From Sphingopyxis sp. 113P3 (GTDB lineage Bacteria; Pseudomonadota; Alphaproteobacteria; Sphingomonadales; Sphingomonadaceae), in assembly GCF_001278035.1 (NCBI RefSeq), contig NZ_CP009453.1, forward strand, positions 62,001 through 126,000: DNA of 64,000 nucleotides. Direction: 5' to 3'. The translations under genes were made by a program, and so were the position numbers. The notes beneath the pieces were generated by a model that saw nothing but the letters and a program-made list of their open reading frames with translations, had not been told where the DNA came from and ran no database searches. Shown in pieces: positions 43,350-49,302 of this stretch (positions within the stretch are counted from its first letter, which is position 1; each line of letters starts with the position of its first letter).

Positions 43350-43819
43350 TCGCCTCCCGCGTCAGGCGCGTGTTAACCCACGCCCTCAACCAAATCGCAC
43401 CGGTCTCGGGTTATCCTGGGCGCATGCTCGCGCTGCTGCGTAAGACCCCGGCCCATAACGGTTTCCCGTTCACCCAGGAGCGGCGCGACCTCATGGAGCG
43501 CGCCCGCGAGCAGCTGACCCTCCTCGGGTTCGCCCCTTGCAAGATCGGCGGTATGCCAGGCTTCCGTTACCAATTGCCTGCCGGATATATTGAGGTTTGC
43601 TCGACGATCCACACCGACGGGACCACCATGCGGGTCAGCTGGATGGTGACCCTATACCGGCACTCGACCCGGGGCTGGTCCGAAATGCGGACGATCGGCG
43701 AAGACCTCGACGCACTCGGGCCGAGCTGCCACACAGCCGTGCTGTCGCTCCTGCGGCCGAACGACGACGATACCGCCTACCGCCCGCGTCGCGGGCGGTA
43801 CCGCGCTCTACTCCGCTAG
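43346..43819 (+). CDS. backbone hypothetical protein
   Basis: A 157-residue basic protein, unknown. After a variable N-terminus, FTQERRDLMERAREQLTLLG and IGGMPGFRYQLPAGYIEVCS look conserved. The ATGA overlap supports the chosen start; an ATG at 43424 is an alternative. The last codons run into a GC-rich repeat. Confidence 0.68.
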   Translation: MIASRVRRVLTHALNQIAPVSGYPGRMLALLRKTPAHNGFPFTQERRDLMERAREQLTLLGFAPCKIGGMPGFRYQLPAGYIEVCSTIHTDGTTMRVSWMVTLYRHSTRGWSEMRTIGEDLDALGPSCHTAVLSLLRPNDDDTAYRPRRGRYRALLR

Positions 43820-43916
43820 GCTCCTCGCGACCCTGGCTACGCTAGGGCCGACTTCGTCGCCAAGCTCCACCGAGCCCCAGCGGGTCTCGGCCCTGCCGGG
43901 TCACGATCGACTGGCG
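43800..43916. repeat. long direct repeat A, copy 1
   Basis: A stretch of about 115 nt starting ACCGCGCTCT and ending ACGATCGACTGGCG, closely similar to 45095-45205. It includes the exact shared string CAAGCTCCACCGAGCCCC and a hairpin CCGAG ... CTCGG. It precedes structured element copy 4. Confidence 0.85.
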
Positions 43917-43970
43917 GGCAGGGGTGCCTCTTCACACAAGCCCCATCGTGCCACGCGCATCCCGCTATGC

Positions 43971-44022
43971 GTCAAGGATCCTGCGGCCCGCTGCGCGGCG
44001 CCGGCACGCCGGCGTCCCTGAC
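43971..44022 (+). ncRNA. structured leader element, copy 4 (short form)
   Basis: Keeps the GTCA-GGA (from 43971) / TCC-TGAC (to 44022) stem, the side hairpin CCGC-TGC-GCGG (43988-43998) and a terminal hairpin GCCGGC-ac-GCCGGC (44000-44013). The C-rich arm of the other copies is absent. The start codon of a small gene with GGAGG lies 57 nt downstream. Confidence 0.55.
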
Positions 44023-44079
44023 CCGCGTTCCGCGCGCGCCCCTCCGAGCTGTCGATCACGACACAACGGAGGTTAACCT

Positions 44080-44268
44080 ATGTCAGTCTTCAAATCATAC
44101 GATCGCGCGGTTGCTCATGCCGAAGCCGAAGCCGTCGCCTGGGAAAGCGACATGCACATCGTCGCTGGCGCAAACGAGACGTTCGCCGTCGTCGACGAAT
44201 TCGACCTGACGCCCGAACAGGACAACGCGATCGTCGACACGATCTTCTTCGAAGATACGGCCGACTGA
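44080..44268 (+). CDS. small acidic protein after structured element
   Basis: A 62-residue acidic protein (SYDRAVAHAEAEAVAWESDM then FDLTPEQDNAIVDTIFFEDT), unknown. GGAGGTTAACCT precedes the ATG and a terminator follows, so it is a monocistronic unit under structured element copy 4. Confidence 0.78.
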   Translation: MSVFKSYDRAVAHAEAEAVAWESDMHIVAGANETFAVVDEFDLTPEQDNAIVDTIFFEDTAD

Positions 44269-44273
44269 TGCCC

Positions 44274-44306
44274 GGGGGCGGCGCTTCGGCGCCGTCCCCT
44301 TTTTTT
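44274..44306 (+). terminator. rho-independent terminator
   Basis: GGGGGCGGCGC-TTCG-GCGCCGTCCCC stem-loop followed by seven T. Confidence 0.92.
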
Positions 44307-44594
44307 GCTGCAAGGCTGCAAGGCGGCGCGCATCGCGCTGCGCGCTGCGCCGCATGACGAGCGGGGCGCTGCGGTCTCGCTTCGGCCTACGGCCTGACGG
44401 CCTTCAGCCGAGGCTCGGCGCTTTGGCCCGCCCCGCGGGCGCTCGGTCCCGCCTCGGGGCGCGGCTCGGCCGCGGGCACGGCCGCCGACAGATGCCGGCG
44501 CCTCGGCCCGCGACAGTCGCCGCCAGTGCCCCGGGCTCCTGCGGGCGCCGACCTTTCGCTGAGCGCGCCGCGCTTCTGCGAAGCGCCGCGCGGC
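44307..44594. other. gene-free GC-rich region
   Basis: About 290 nt of extremely GC-rich, hairpin-rich sequence between a terminator and the 3' end of a minus-strand gene. No coding or regulatory site recognised. Confidence 0.6.
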
Positions 44595-45035
44595 TCACCA
44601 GATCACGCGATAACCGTCTTTCGGTTTCAGAGGGTGCGACTTGGGCGGTGTTTTGGAGGGGCCCGATTTTGGTTTGCCACGAGGGCGCGTAACAATTTCG
44701 ACCAGCCACAGCTCTTCCCCGCGCTGCTCGAACCGCACGAAGCAAACCTGCTTGCACTCCTTTCCGGCCAGATTGACGTTACCGATCTTGGATTTCGCCG
44801 TCGTCTTCACCTCGACCGACACCTGATTCCATACCAGGTCGTATTCGTCGAAAATGTGACTTGCGTGCGTCGCCTTCAGCTCGTGCGCTGCATAGATCTC
44901 GCCCAGCGCACCCAAGAACTGACTGGCCAGCTTCGCTGGCCGATTTTCCGCGACGGCCGCGCGCAATTCCGCGCGCGCAGCTGCGTGCCCGTTCAGCACG
45001 AGAAGGCAGGGGTGTTGTTGGGTCGACGCCGGCAT
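44595..45035 (-). CDS. PD-(D/E)XK nuclease-like protein
   Basis: A 146-residue protein. FLGALGEIYAAHELKATHAS (helix with Glu), then FDEYDLVW (Asp) and VSVEVKTTA (E-x-K) give the Glu ... Asp ... E-x-K order of the restriction-endonuclease-like fold. The C-terminus is Lys/Pro-rich. It could be a small nuclease or a Holliday-junction-type protein; no target is known. It is opposite in strand to its neighbours. ATG at 45035 lacks a clear ribosome site (a TTG lies 9 nt upstream). Confidence 0.7.
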   Translation of the reverse strand: MPASTQQHPCLLVLNGHAAARAELRAAVAENRPAKLASQFLGALGEIYAAHELKATHASHIFDEYDLVWNQVSVEVKTTAKSKIGNVNLAGKECKQVCFVRFEQRGEELWLVEIVTRPRGKPKSGPSKTPPKSHPLKPKDGYRVIW

Positions 45036-45094
45036 GATCGGCAAAATAGCCAGACAAAGTGAGGGATTGGTTACGCATCCCGCCTTGGGGCGGG

Positions 45095-45205
45095 ACCGCG
45101 CTCTGTTGCGCTAGGTTCGTCGTGCCCTGGCTGCGCCTGGGCCTCCTCACCAAGCTCCACCGAGCCCCTGCGGGTCTCGGCCCTTCGGGTAACGATCGAC
45201 TTGCG
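45095..45205. repeat. long direct repeat A, copy 2
   Basis: Similar along its length to 43800-43916 with scattered substitutions and a few small gaps. It lies upstream of structured element copy 2, as copy 1 lies upstream of copy 4. Confidence 0.85.
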
Positions 45206-45321
45206 CGACGCCGGGCGTCCTCGCTGGTCCATAGCAGGCGCTTTGCGCCTGCCGGACTGCGCTCAGTCCACCCGGCGCACCCGCCATAAAACAATTATCT
45301 CTCTCTCTGATTTGGAAGCAT

Positions 45322-45502
45322 GGCACGCCGGATTGGCGGGCCTCAAGGATCGGTGGTTCCCCCAATTTTCACGCGGCCGACCCTGCAGGCCGACCACGAG
45401 AAAATCGGCTCCCCCACCGCCCGCTTCGCGGCGTTAACCGGGGTCCGGCCCAAGGGCCGGCTTCCCGGTTAACGTCCCTGACCCCCTGATCAGCGGCGTG
45501 CC
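45322..45502 (+). ncRNA. structured leader element, copy 2
   Basis: Outer stem GGCACGCCG (45322-45330) / CGGCGTGCC (45494-45502). Then TCA-GGA / TCC-TGA; GGTGGT (45352-45357) with ACCGCC (45416-45421, one G.U pair); ATTTTC with GAAAAT (45400-45405), again with C-runs facing. Side hairpins are CCGC-TTC-GCGG (45421-45431) and a long GTTAACCGGG (45433-45442) / CCCGGTTAAC (45464-45473). The DUF2493 gene starts 52 nt after it. Confidence 0.65.
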
Positions 45503-45553
45503 GACAAGGACACCTCATCGATGACGATGAGGACATCAACCTTGGAGGCTACC

Positions 45554-46531
45554 ATGAACAAGTTCACCGATTTCACCGCTCTCGCCGCTTTCCTCGAAGA
45601 GGCACGCGACCAGGGCATCGACACCTCGAACGAGTACTCCAGCAGCTTCATCGAAGAATCCGAGATGGCCAAGCTCAGCGTCGTGTCCGAACCCGAGAAG
45701 GCGGACATGCCCGACCCGTTCCAGGTCGAAGCAGCCGTCGACCTAATGATGCGCACGATGTTCGACGTGCTGCGCGACACCCGGATGGAGGAGTTCGCCA
45801 AGGATCTCGCGTGGGGCTTCTGCAACAGCTTCCACATGGTGGCGAAGCGTCTCGAAGGACGCGAGGATGACGCCGCCCGCAAGCTGGGTGAACTCGCGCG
45901 CACCTTCGACCCCTCAGAGATCTACGCGAACGAACTCGAGGACACGCAGCTGCTCTGCCAGACCCTCGAGGGATGCCGCGCCGCGATGGAGTGCATGCGC
46001 GACCACGCCGCCGAGATCTACCGCGTCGAAACGGGTCAGCCGTTCTCCACCGTGAAGGGCAGCCGGGTCTCCACCAAGCTCAGCGCTTCGATGATCGACG
46101 CGCGTGACTACCTCGCAAGCCGCGCACGGACCCGCCGCGAACAATTCGCGCCCGAAGGCCCCGTCGTCGCATTCTCCGGAGGTCAGGAGTGGCACGACCA
46201 CGAACTGCTCTGGGACCGCCTCGACCAGATCGCCAAGCGCATCCCCGAGATGGTCCTCGCAACGACCGCGCAGGCCAAGGGCTGCGACGCCATCGCCACC
46301 GCGTGGGCAGCATCGCGCGGCATCAAGGTGGTGCAGTTCAAACTCGACCGCAGCCAGGGAAACCGCGCCGCCTTCGTCCGCAACGACCGCATCGTGAACC
46401 TCAAGCCGGTCGAAGCGATCGTCTGCGAAGGCTCGGGCATCCAGTCCAACTTCGCCCAGAAGCTGCGCGCCGCCGGCGTTCCGCTTCACATCTTCCGCCG
46501 CGCCCAGCAGCGCTCTGCAGCCGCAGCGTGA
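45554..46531 (+). CDS. DUF2493 / SLOG-family (YspA-related) protein
   Basis: A 325-residue protein. The C-terminal domain (about residues 205-320) shows VAFSGGQEWHDHELLWDRLD, VLATTAQAKGCDAIATAWAA and VQFKLDRSQGNRAAFVRNDR, the DUF2493 Rossmann-like SLOG fold that binds a nucleotide-type ligand. The N-terminal 190 residues are helical and plasmid-specific. Such proteins are near-universal on sphingomonad and rhizobial conjugative elements, with unknown function. It is under structured element copy 2 with a TTGGAGG site and ends in a strong terminator. Confidence 0.9.
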   Translation: MNKFTDFTALAAFLEEARDQGIDTSNEYSSSFIEESEMAKLSVVSEPEKADMPDPFQVEAAVDLMMRTMFDVLRDTRMEEFAKDLAWGFCNSFHMVAKRLEGREDDAARKLGELARTFDPSEIYANELEDTQLLCQTLEGCRAAMECMRDHAAEIYRVETGQPFSTVKGSRVSTKLSASMIDARDYLASRARTRREQFAPEGPVVAFSGGQEWHDHELLWDRLDQIAKRIPEMVLATTAQAKGCDAIATAWAASRGIKVVQFKLDRSQGNRAAFVRNDRIVNLKPVEAIVCEGSGIQSNFAQKLRAAGVPLHIFRRAQQRSAAAA

Positions 46532-46538
46532 CGCCCTC

Positions 46539-46580
46539 GGGAGGAGGCTCCGGGAGACCGGAGCTTCCTCCCTTTTTTTT
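46539..46580 (+). terminator. rho-independent terminator after DUF2493
   Basis: A 15-bp stem GGGAGGAGGCTCCGG / CCGGAGCTTCCTCCC (one mismatch), GAGA loop, eight T. Confidence 0.95.
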
Positions 46581-46592
46581 GCCTCGCTCGAC

Positions 46593-46627
46593 GTGCGCCC
46601 CGGGGGCATCGAACCCCCGGGTCGCAC
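46593..46627. other. hairpin with CATCGAA loop, copy 1
   Basis: GTGCG-c-CCCGGGGG (46593-46606), loop CATCGAA, CCCCCGGG-t-CGCAC (46614-46627). It lies just after a terminator T-run. The same loop on a different stem occurs at 48195-48229. Confidence 0.75.
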
Positions 46628-46674
46628 CCGGGACTGATCGCACCGCGATCGGGATGACGCTACGCCCGCTGCAC

Positions 46675-46790
46675 GGCTCGCCGGACGGCCCTGCGGCCGT
46701 CTCGGCATCGCCAGCAGCGTCCGCGCCAAAGACGCCCCTCATGGCTCGCCAGGACGCCCCTGCGGGCGTCTCCGGCTTCGCCCGCCGCGT
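46675..46790. repeat. tandem hairpin repeat with compensatory changes
   Basis: Two copies of about 47 nt (46675-46720 and 46743-46790), each starting GGCTCGCC. The hairpin stem is GACGGCC-ctgc-GGCCGTC in the first and GACGCCC-ctgc-GGGCGTC in the second, so a G-C pair became C-G while pairing was kept. They lie in the 420-nt gene-free leader of the next gene, where I see no further gene. Confidence 0.7.
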
Positions 46791-47004
46791 GCCTGGTCGG
46801 CACGATTGCGATCGCTCACACCGTCCCGGCTCGCTTGCCCGCATGCAGCCCTCACGGGCTGCGCGGGCCTGCGCCTCGCCGGTCCCGGCACCCATGCGGA
46901 GCGCAACATCCCACATGCGTCCCCCCGGCGCCTGCCGCCTTCGGCGACGGCCCGGGGAGAGAGGCGAGGGGGATCGGAAGAGTGAACCATTCGGGAGTTC
47001 CGAG

Positions 47005-47562
47005 ATGATCACCTTCACCGTTCGATCCGATGCCGAATTGCGCGCCAAACCGGCCGTCGTGACCGCTCGCCAGCTGGCCGCTTTCCGCGCATTCGCGCGT
47101 CAGCATGGCCAGCTGGTCGACGTCTATGACGACGATGACTTCGGCTATCTCGCCTACGGCTTCGAAGCCCGCGTCTGCCCGTGGTCCTGGGCGACGATAG
47201 CCGGCCTGTTCGGGGACAGCGAAGCCGTCATCGCCGTCGTCGAGGAAGCGCAGTTCGAAGGGCTCAACGTGCGCTTCTGGAAGGACGAGGAGTCGGCATC
47301 GATCATGATGGGCGTGTCCACCACTCCGGACGGCACCACCGAAATGCAACTGTCGAACGCCAACGCCTACGCACTGCTGGCGGCGATCGGCGCACAGCGC
47401 GACGCGACGGGCGAGATCGACCTTGCAGACCTAACGTCCGCGATCACGGATCCCGCGACGCGGCGTTACCTCGAGCGCGAGGGCATGGACACCTACCTCG
47501 GACAGCTGGACGCAATGGCGTCGCAGCGTTCGCGAAACGGGAAACGTCTGGTCTGGGCCTAG
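47005..47562 (+). CDS. backbone hypothetical protein
   Basis: A 185-residue acidic protein, unknown. LVDVYDDDDFGYLAYGFEAR and IAVVEEAQFEGLNVRFWKDE are visible, with an Asp-rich surface. TCGGGAG precedes the ATG. A GC-rich hairpin with a weak T-tract follows (47585-47609). Confidence 0.7.
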   Translation: MITFTVRSDAELRAKPAVVTARQLAAFRAFARQHGQLVDVYDDDDFGYLAYGFEARVCPWSWATIAGLFGDSEAVIAVVEEAQFEGLNVRFWKDEESASIMMGVSTTPDGTTEMQLSNANAYALLAAIGAQRDATGEIDLADLTSAITDPATRRYLEREGMDTYLGQLDAMASQRSRNGKRLVWA

Positions 47563-47710
47563 CCTCCTCCCAGATCGGGCGTCCGGGGGCGTCGGCGGTG
47601 CCGGCGCCCCCTTCCATTTGCCCGAAAGGCTCAAGGCTCTGGCGGCACCGTTGCGCCCTCCAAGGAACCAAGGGCTCTCACACATGACTTCCCATTCTGA
47701 CATCCGCCAG

Positions 47711-47868
47711 GCAGGCGGCGTCAAGGATCGGCGGTACCCCCAATTTTGACGGCCCGGGCCACTCCGCTTCGCTACGCTACGCTCCGGACCCGAACCGTCA
47801 AAATCGGCTCCCCCACCGCCCGCTTCGCGGCGCACGGGCTGCGCCCGCACGTCCCTGACCCCGCCTGC
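47711..47868 (+). ncRNA. structured leader element, copy 3
   Basis: Outer stem GCAGGCGG (47711-47718) / CCGCCTGC (47861-47868). GTCA-GGA (from 47720) / TCC-TGAC (to 47859). GGCGGT (47730-47735) / ACCGCC (47815-47820). ATTTTGACGG (47743-47752) / CCGTCAAAAT (47795-47804), where copies 1 and 2 have ATTTTC / GAAAAT: the pair at the sixth position is swapped. C5 faces C5 in the internal loop. Side hairpins CCGC-TTC-GCGG and CGGGC-TGC-GCCCG. The next gene starts 51 nt later. Confidence 0.68.
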
Positions 47869-47919
47869 TGCCGAACGTCCCTCATGACCCTGTCAATTTC
47901 GACAATCATGGAGGCAAAC

Positions 47920-48144
47920 ATGACCCTGCAGCTTCACTACACCGGCACGAACAATTCCGCTTACCTCGACGCTCTCGAAATTGCCGAACGACGCGCTCCG
48001 CACAGCTACTTCAACCAGCACATCATTGCCGAGCGAGACGACCGCTTCATCGCGATCGACGAGGGCGACTACAACGCCCTCCCGGCACATCTCGCAAGCC
48101 GGGTCATCCACACCATCCCGGGCGGCATGCACGACGAGTTCTGA
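47920..48144 (+). CDS. small acidic protein after structured element
   Basis: A 74-residue protein (LHYTGTNNSAYLDALEIAER then HIIAERDDRFIAIDEGDYNA), unknown. TGGAGG precedes the ATG. It is a single-gene unit between structured element copy 3 and a terminator, the same plan as the 62-residue gene at 44080. Confidence 0.78.
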   Translation: MTLQLHYTGTNNSAYLDALEIAERRAPHSYFNQHIIAERDDRFIAIDEGDYNALPAHLASRVIHTIPGGMHDEF

Positions 48145-48154
48145 AACGACAGGG

Positions 48155-48180
48155 GAGGGGCCGCGCGCCCCTCTCTTTTT
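48155..48180 (+). terminator. rho-independent terminator
   Basis: GAGGGGC-cgcgc-GCCCCTC followed by TCTTTTT. Confidence 0.88.
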
Positions 48181-48194
48181 GCTTGCTAGGCCAA

Positions 48195-48229
48195 ACGGAC
48201 ACGAGGGGCATCGAACCCCTCGCGTCCGT
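48195..48229. other. hairpin with CATCGAA loop, copy 2
   Basis: ACGGACACGAGGGG (48195-48208), loop CATCGAA, CCCCTCGCGTCCGT (48216-48229), one mismatch. Like copy 1 it follows a terminator T-run by about 15 nt. Confidence 0.75.
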
Positions 48230-48253
48230 GTCGTGGCGCAGTCCTGTTGTCGA

Positions 48254-48469
48254 TCAGGCGAGGCGCTTGATCGTCTCGTCCAGACCAAGCGCTTTCATGC
48301 GCTTCAGGATCGTGTCCAGCTGGTCCTCGCTGGCCTTCATCAGGACGCTCTTTCCGATCAGCTTCTGACGCTCGGATTGCTCGCGTTCCTGCAACCTTTT
48401 CCGGCGCTCGGCCAACTTCGATTCCTCGGCCTCGATTGCCTTGCGCTCGCTCTCAAGTGATCCCGCCAT
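48254..48469 (-). CDS. small coiled-coil protein next to the transfer region
   Basis: A 71-residue, highly charged coiled coil (SERKAIEAEESKLAERRKRL then QEREQSERQKLIGKSVLMKA) ending ILKRMKALGLDETIKRLA. I took the ATG at 48469 because the residues before it are not conserved-looking. It is divergent from the RHH gene, with the probable oriT between them, so it may be an auxiliary mobilisation protein (inference). Small TraC/TraD-type mobilisation proteins of other plasmids have a similar size and charge. Confidence 0.65.
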   Translation of the reverse strand: MAGSLESERKAIEAEESKLAERRKRLQEREQSERQKLIGKSVLMKASEDQLDTILKRMKALGLDETIKRLA

Positions 48470-48826
48470 TCTCGTCTCTTTCGTGCTTCGTTTTTGGGTG
48501 CCTCCGAGCAAACCTTTAGCCGCCTCCCAACGCACATGGAAGCGCCGGGAACTAGCCATGCCGGAAGAGGCATGGGCGACCCAGTTATGTCCGACGGGAA
48601 AGGGGGCGCGTGCCTGGCCTTCGGCTAGGGCACGCTCGGGTAAGGGATCGCTTCGCTTTCCCCTTGGACGGTCCGGGACTATTGCGCACGGCGCAGCCCC
48701 AACCGGATTCTGGCACCCCTATCGAACGACCAGCGACCCAGGAGCAGCAACCACGTCAGCAGTCCCTATAGATTTGCACACCCTATGCGGCGACCGCACT
48801 AGTTAACCCGTTGATAACATGGAGAT

Positions 48827-48882
48827 ACTACGTCTGTAATCTCGTCATACAGGTGTAGTCGCGGCCTCAGTTTGCCGCTACA
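48827..48882. repeat. oriT-like inverted repeats
   Basis: ACTAC-GT-CTGTA (48827-48838) pairs with TACAG-GT-GTAGT (48848-48859) over a 9-nt loop. TGTAG-tc-GCGGC (48854-48865) pairs with GCCGC-TACA (48874-48882) over 8 nt; the two structures overlap and so exclude each other. Confidence 0.7.
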
Positions 48883-48986
48883 AGACTGATATTTCACGAT
48901 TTTCGGCAGACGACAATCGGAATACAGTTTCAATCTTCACACCCTGACAGCCTTGCGCTAAAAGGACACTGCGAAACCCCCACCAG

Positions 48987-49009
48987 CCAGTCCTGAAGAC
49001 AGGGACTGG
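48987..49009 (+). promoter_or_regulatory. hairpin covering the start region of the RHH gene
   Basis: CCAGTCC (48987-48993) pairs with GGACTGG (49003-49009), ending 2 nt before the ATG at 49012. The likely ribosome site AGGGA is inside it. It could be a translational switch or the RHH protein's operator. Confidence 0.5.
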
Positions 49010-49011
49010 TG

Positions 49012-49302
49012 ATGATCGACAAGTCCAAGGTAATCAGCCTCAGGCTGACCGAACAAGAAACTGCTGCGCTCGACAGCGCCGCGCGGAGTTTGGGAACAAC
49101 CCGCGCTGAAGTCATCCGAACAGCGCTTCGCATAGGCGTCCCATTCGCCGTTGCTTCCCATGGTATAAATGCCCCACGGCTCGTCATGTGCCTCGAACGC
49201 ATGCAGGCTGCGCTGGACGTTATTGTCCACCGGGAACACGCTGACGCGGCCCCTCAACTGAACACCATTGCCGAGCAACGCATGGCTGAATTCCATGCGT
49301 AG
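49012..49302 (+). CDS. ribbon-helix-helix DNA-binding protein (TrwA/TraY-like relaxosome factor)
   Basis: A 96-residue protein. KVISLRLTEQETAALDSAAR followed by LGTTRAEVIRTALRIGV is a typical MetJ/Arc-type RHH. In R388 the small RHH protein TrwA binds oriT and represses the trw operon; position here (first gene before coupling protein and relaxase) fits that role. The ATG was preferred to the GTG just before it. Its 3' end overlaps the coupling-protein start. Confidence 0.85.
   Translation: MIDKSKVISLRLTEQETAALDSAARSLGTTRAEVIRTALRIGVPFAVASHGINAPRLVMCLERMQAALDVIVHREHADAAPQLNTIAEQRMAEFHA

Larger units (their letters stand above)
48470..49011. other. probable oriT region
   Basis: About 540 nt without a gene, between divergent genes and directly upstream of the RHH / coupling protein / MobF relaxase genes. 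In MobF plasmids such as R388, oriT lies at this place. The part from 48780 to 48960 is clearly less GC-rich. It holds a 33-bp inverted repeat and a second hairpin (see 48827-48882). I cannot point to the nic site. Confidence 0.6.

Noticed and set aside
44526..45062. 178-codon plus-strand frame at the PD-(D/E)XK gene
   Set aside because: Antisense shadow; the minus strand holds the Glu / Asp / E-x-K pattern.
48195..48229. tRNA gene suggested by the T-arm-like GGTTCGATG on the minus strand
   Set aside because: No acceptor stem, D-arm or anticodon arm around it; the stem is too long for a T-arm. Also rejected for 46593-46627.
48760..48790. MobF nic site resembling that of R388 (CCTATAGAT near 48768)
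   Set aside because: Similarity is a few bases and not placed next to the palindrome; too weak to call.
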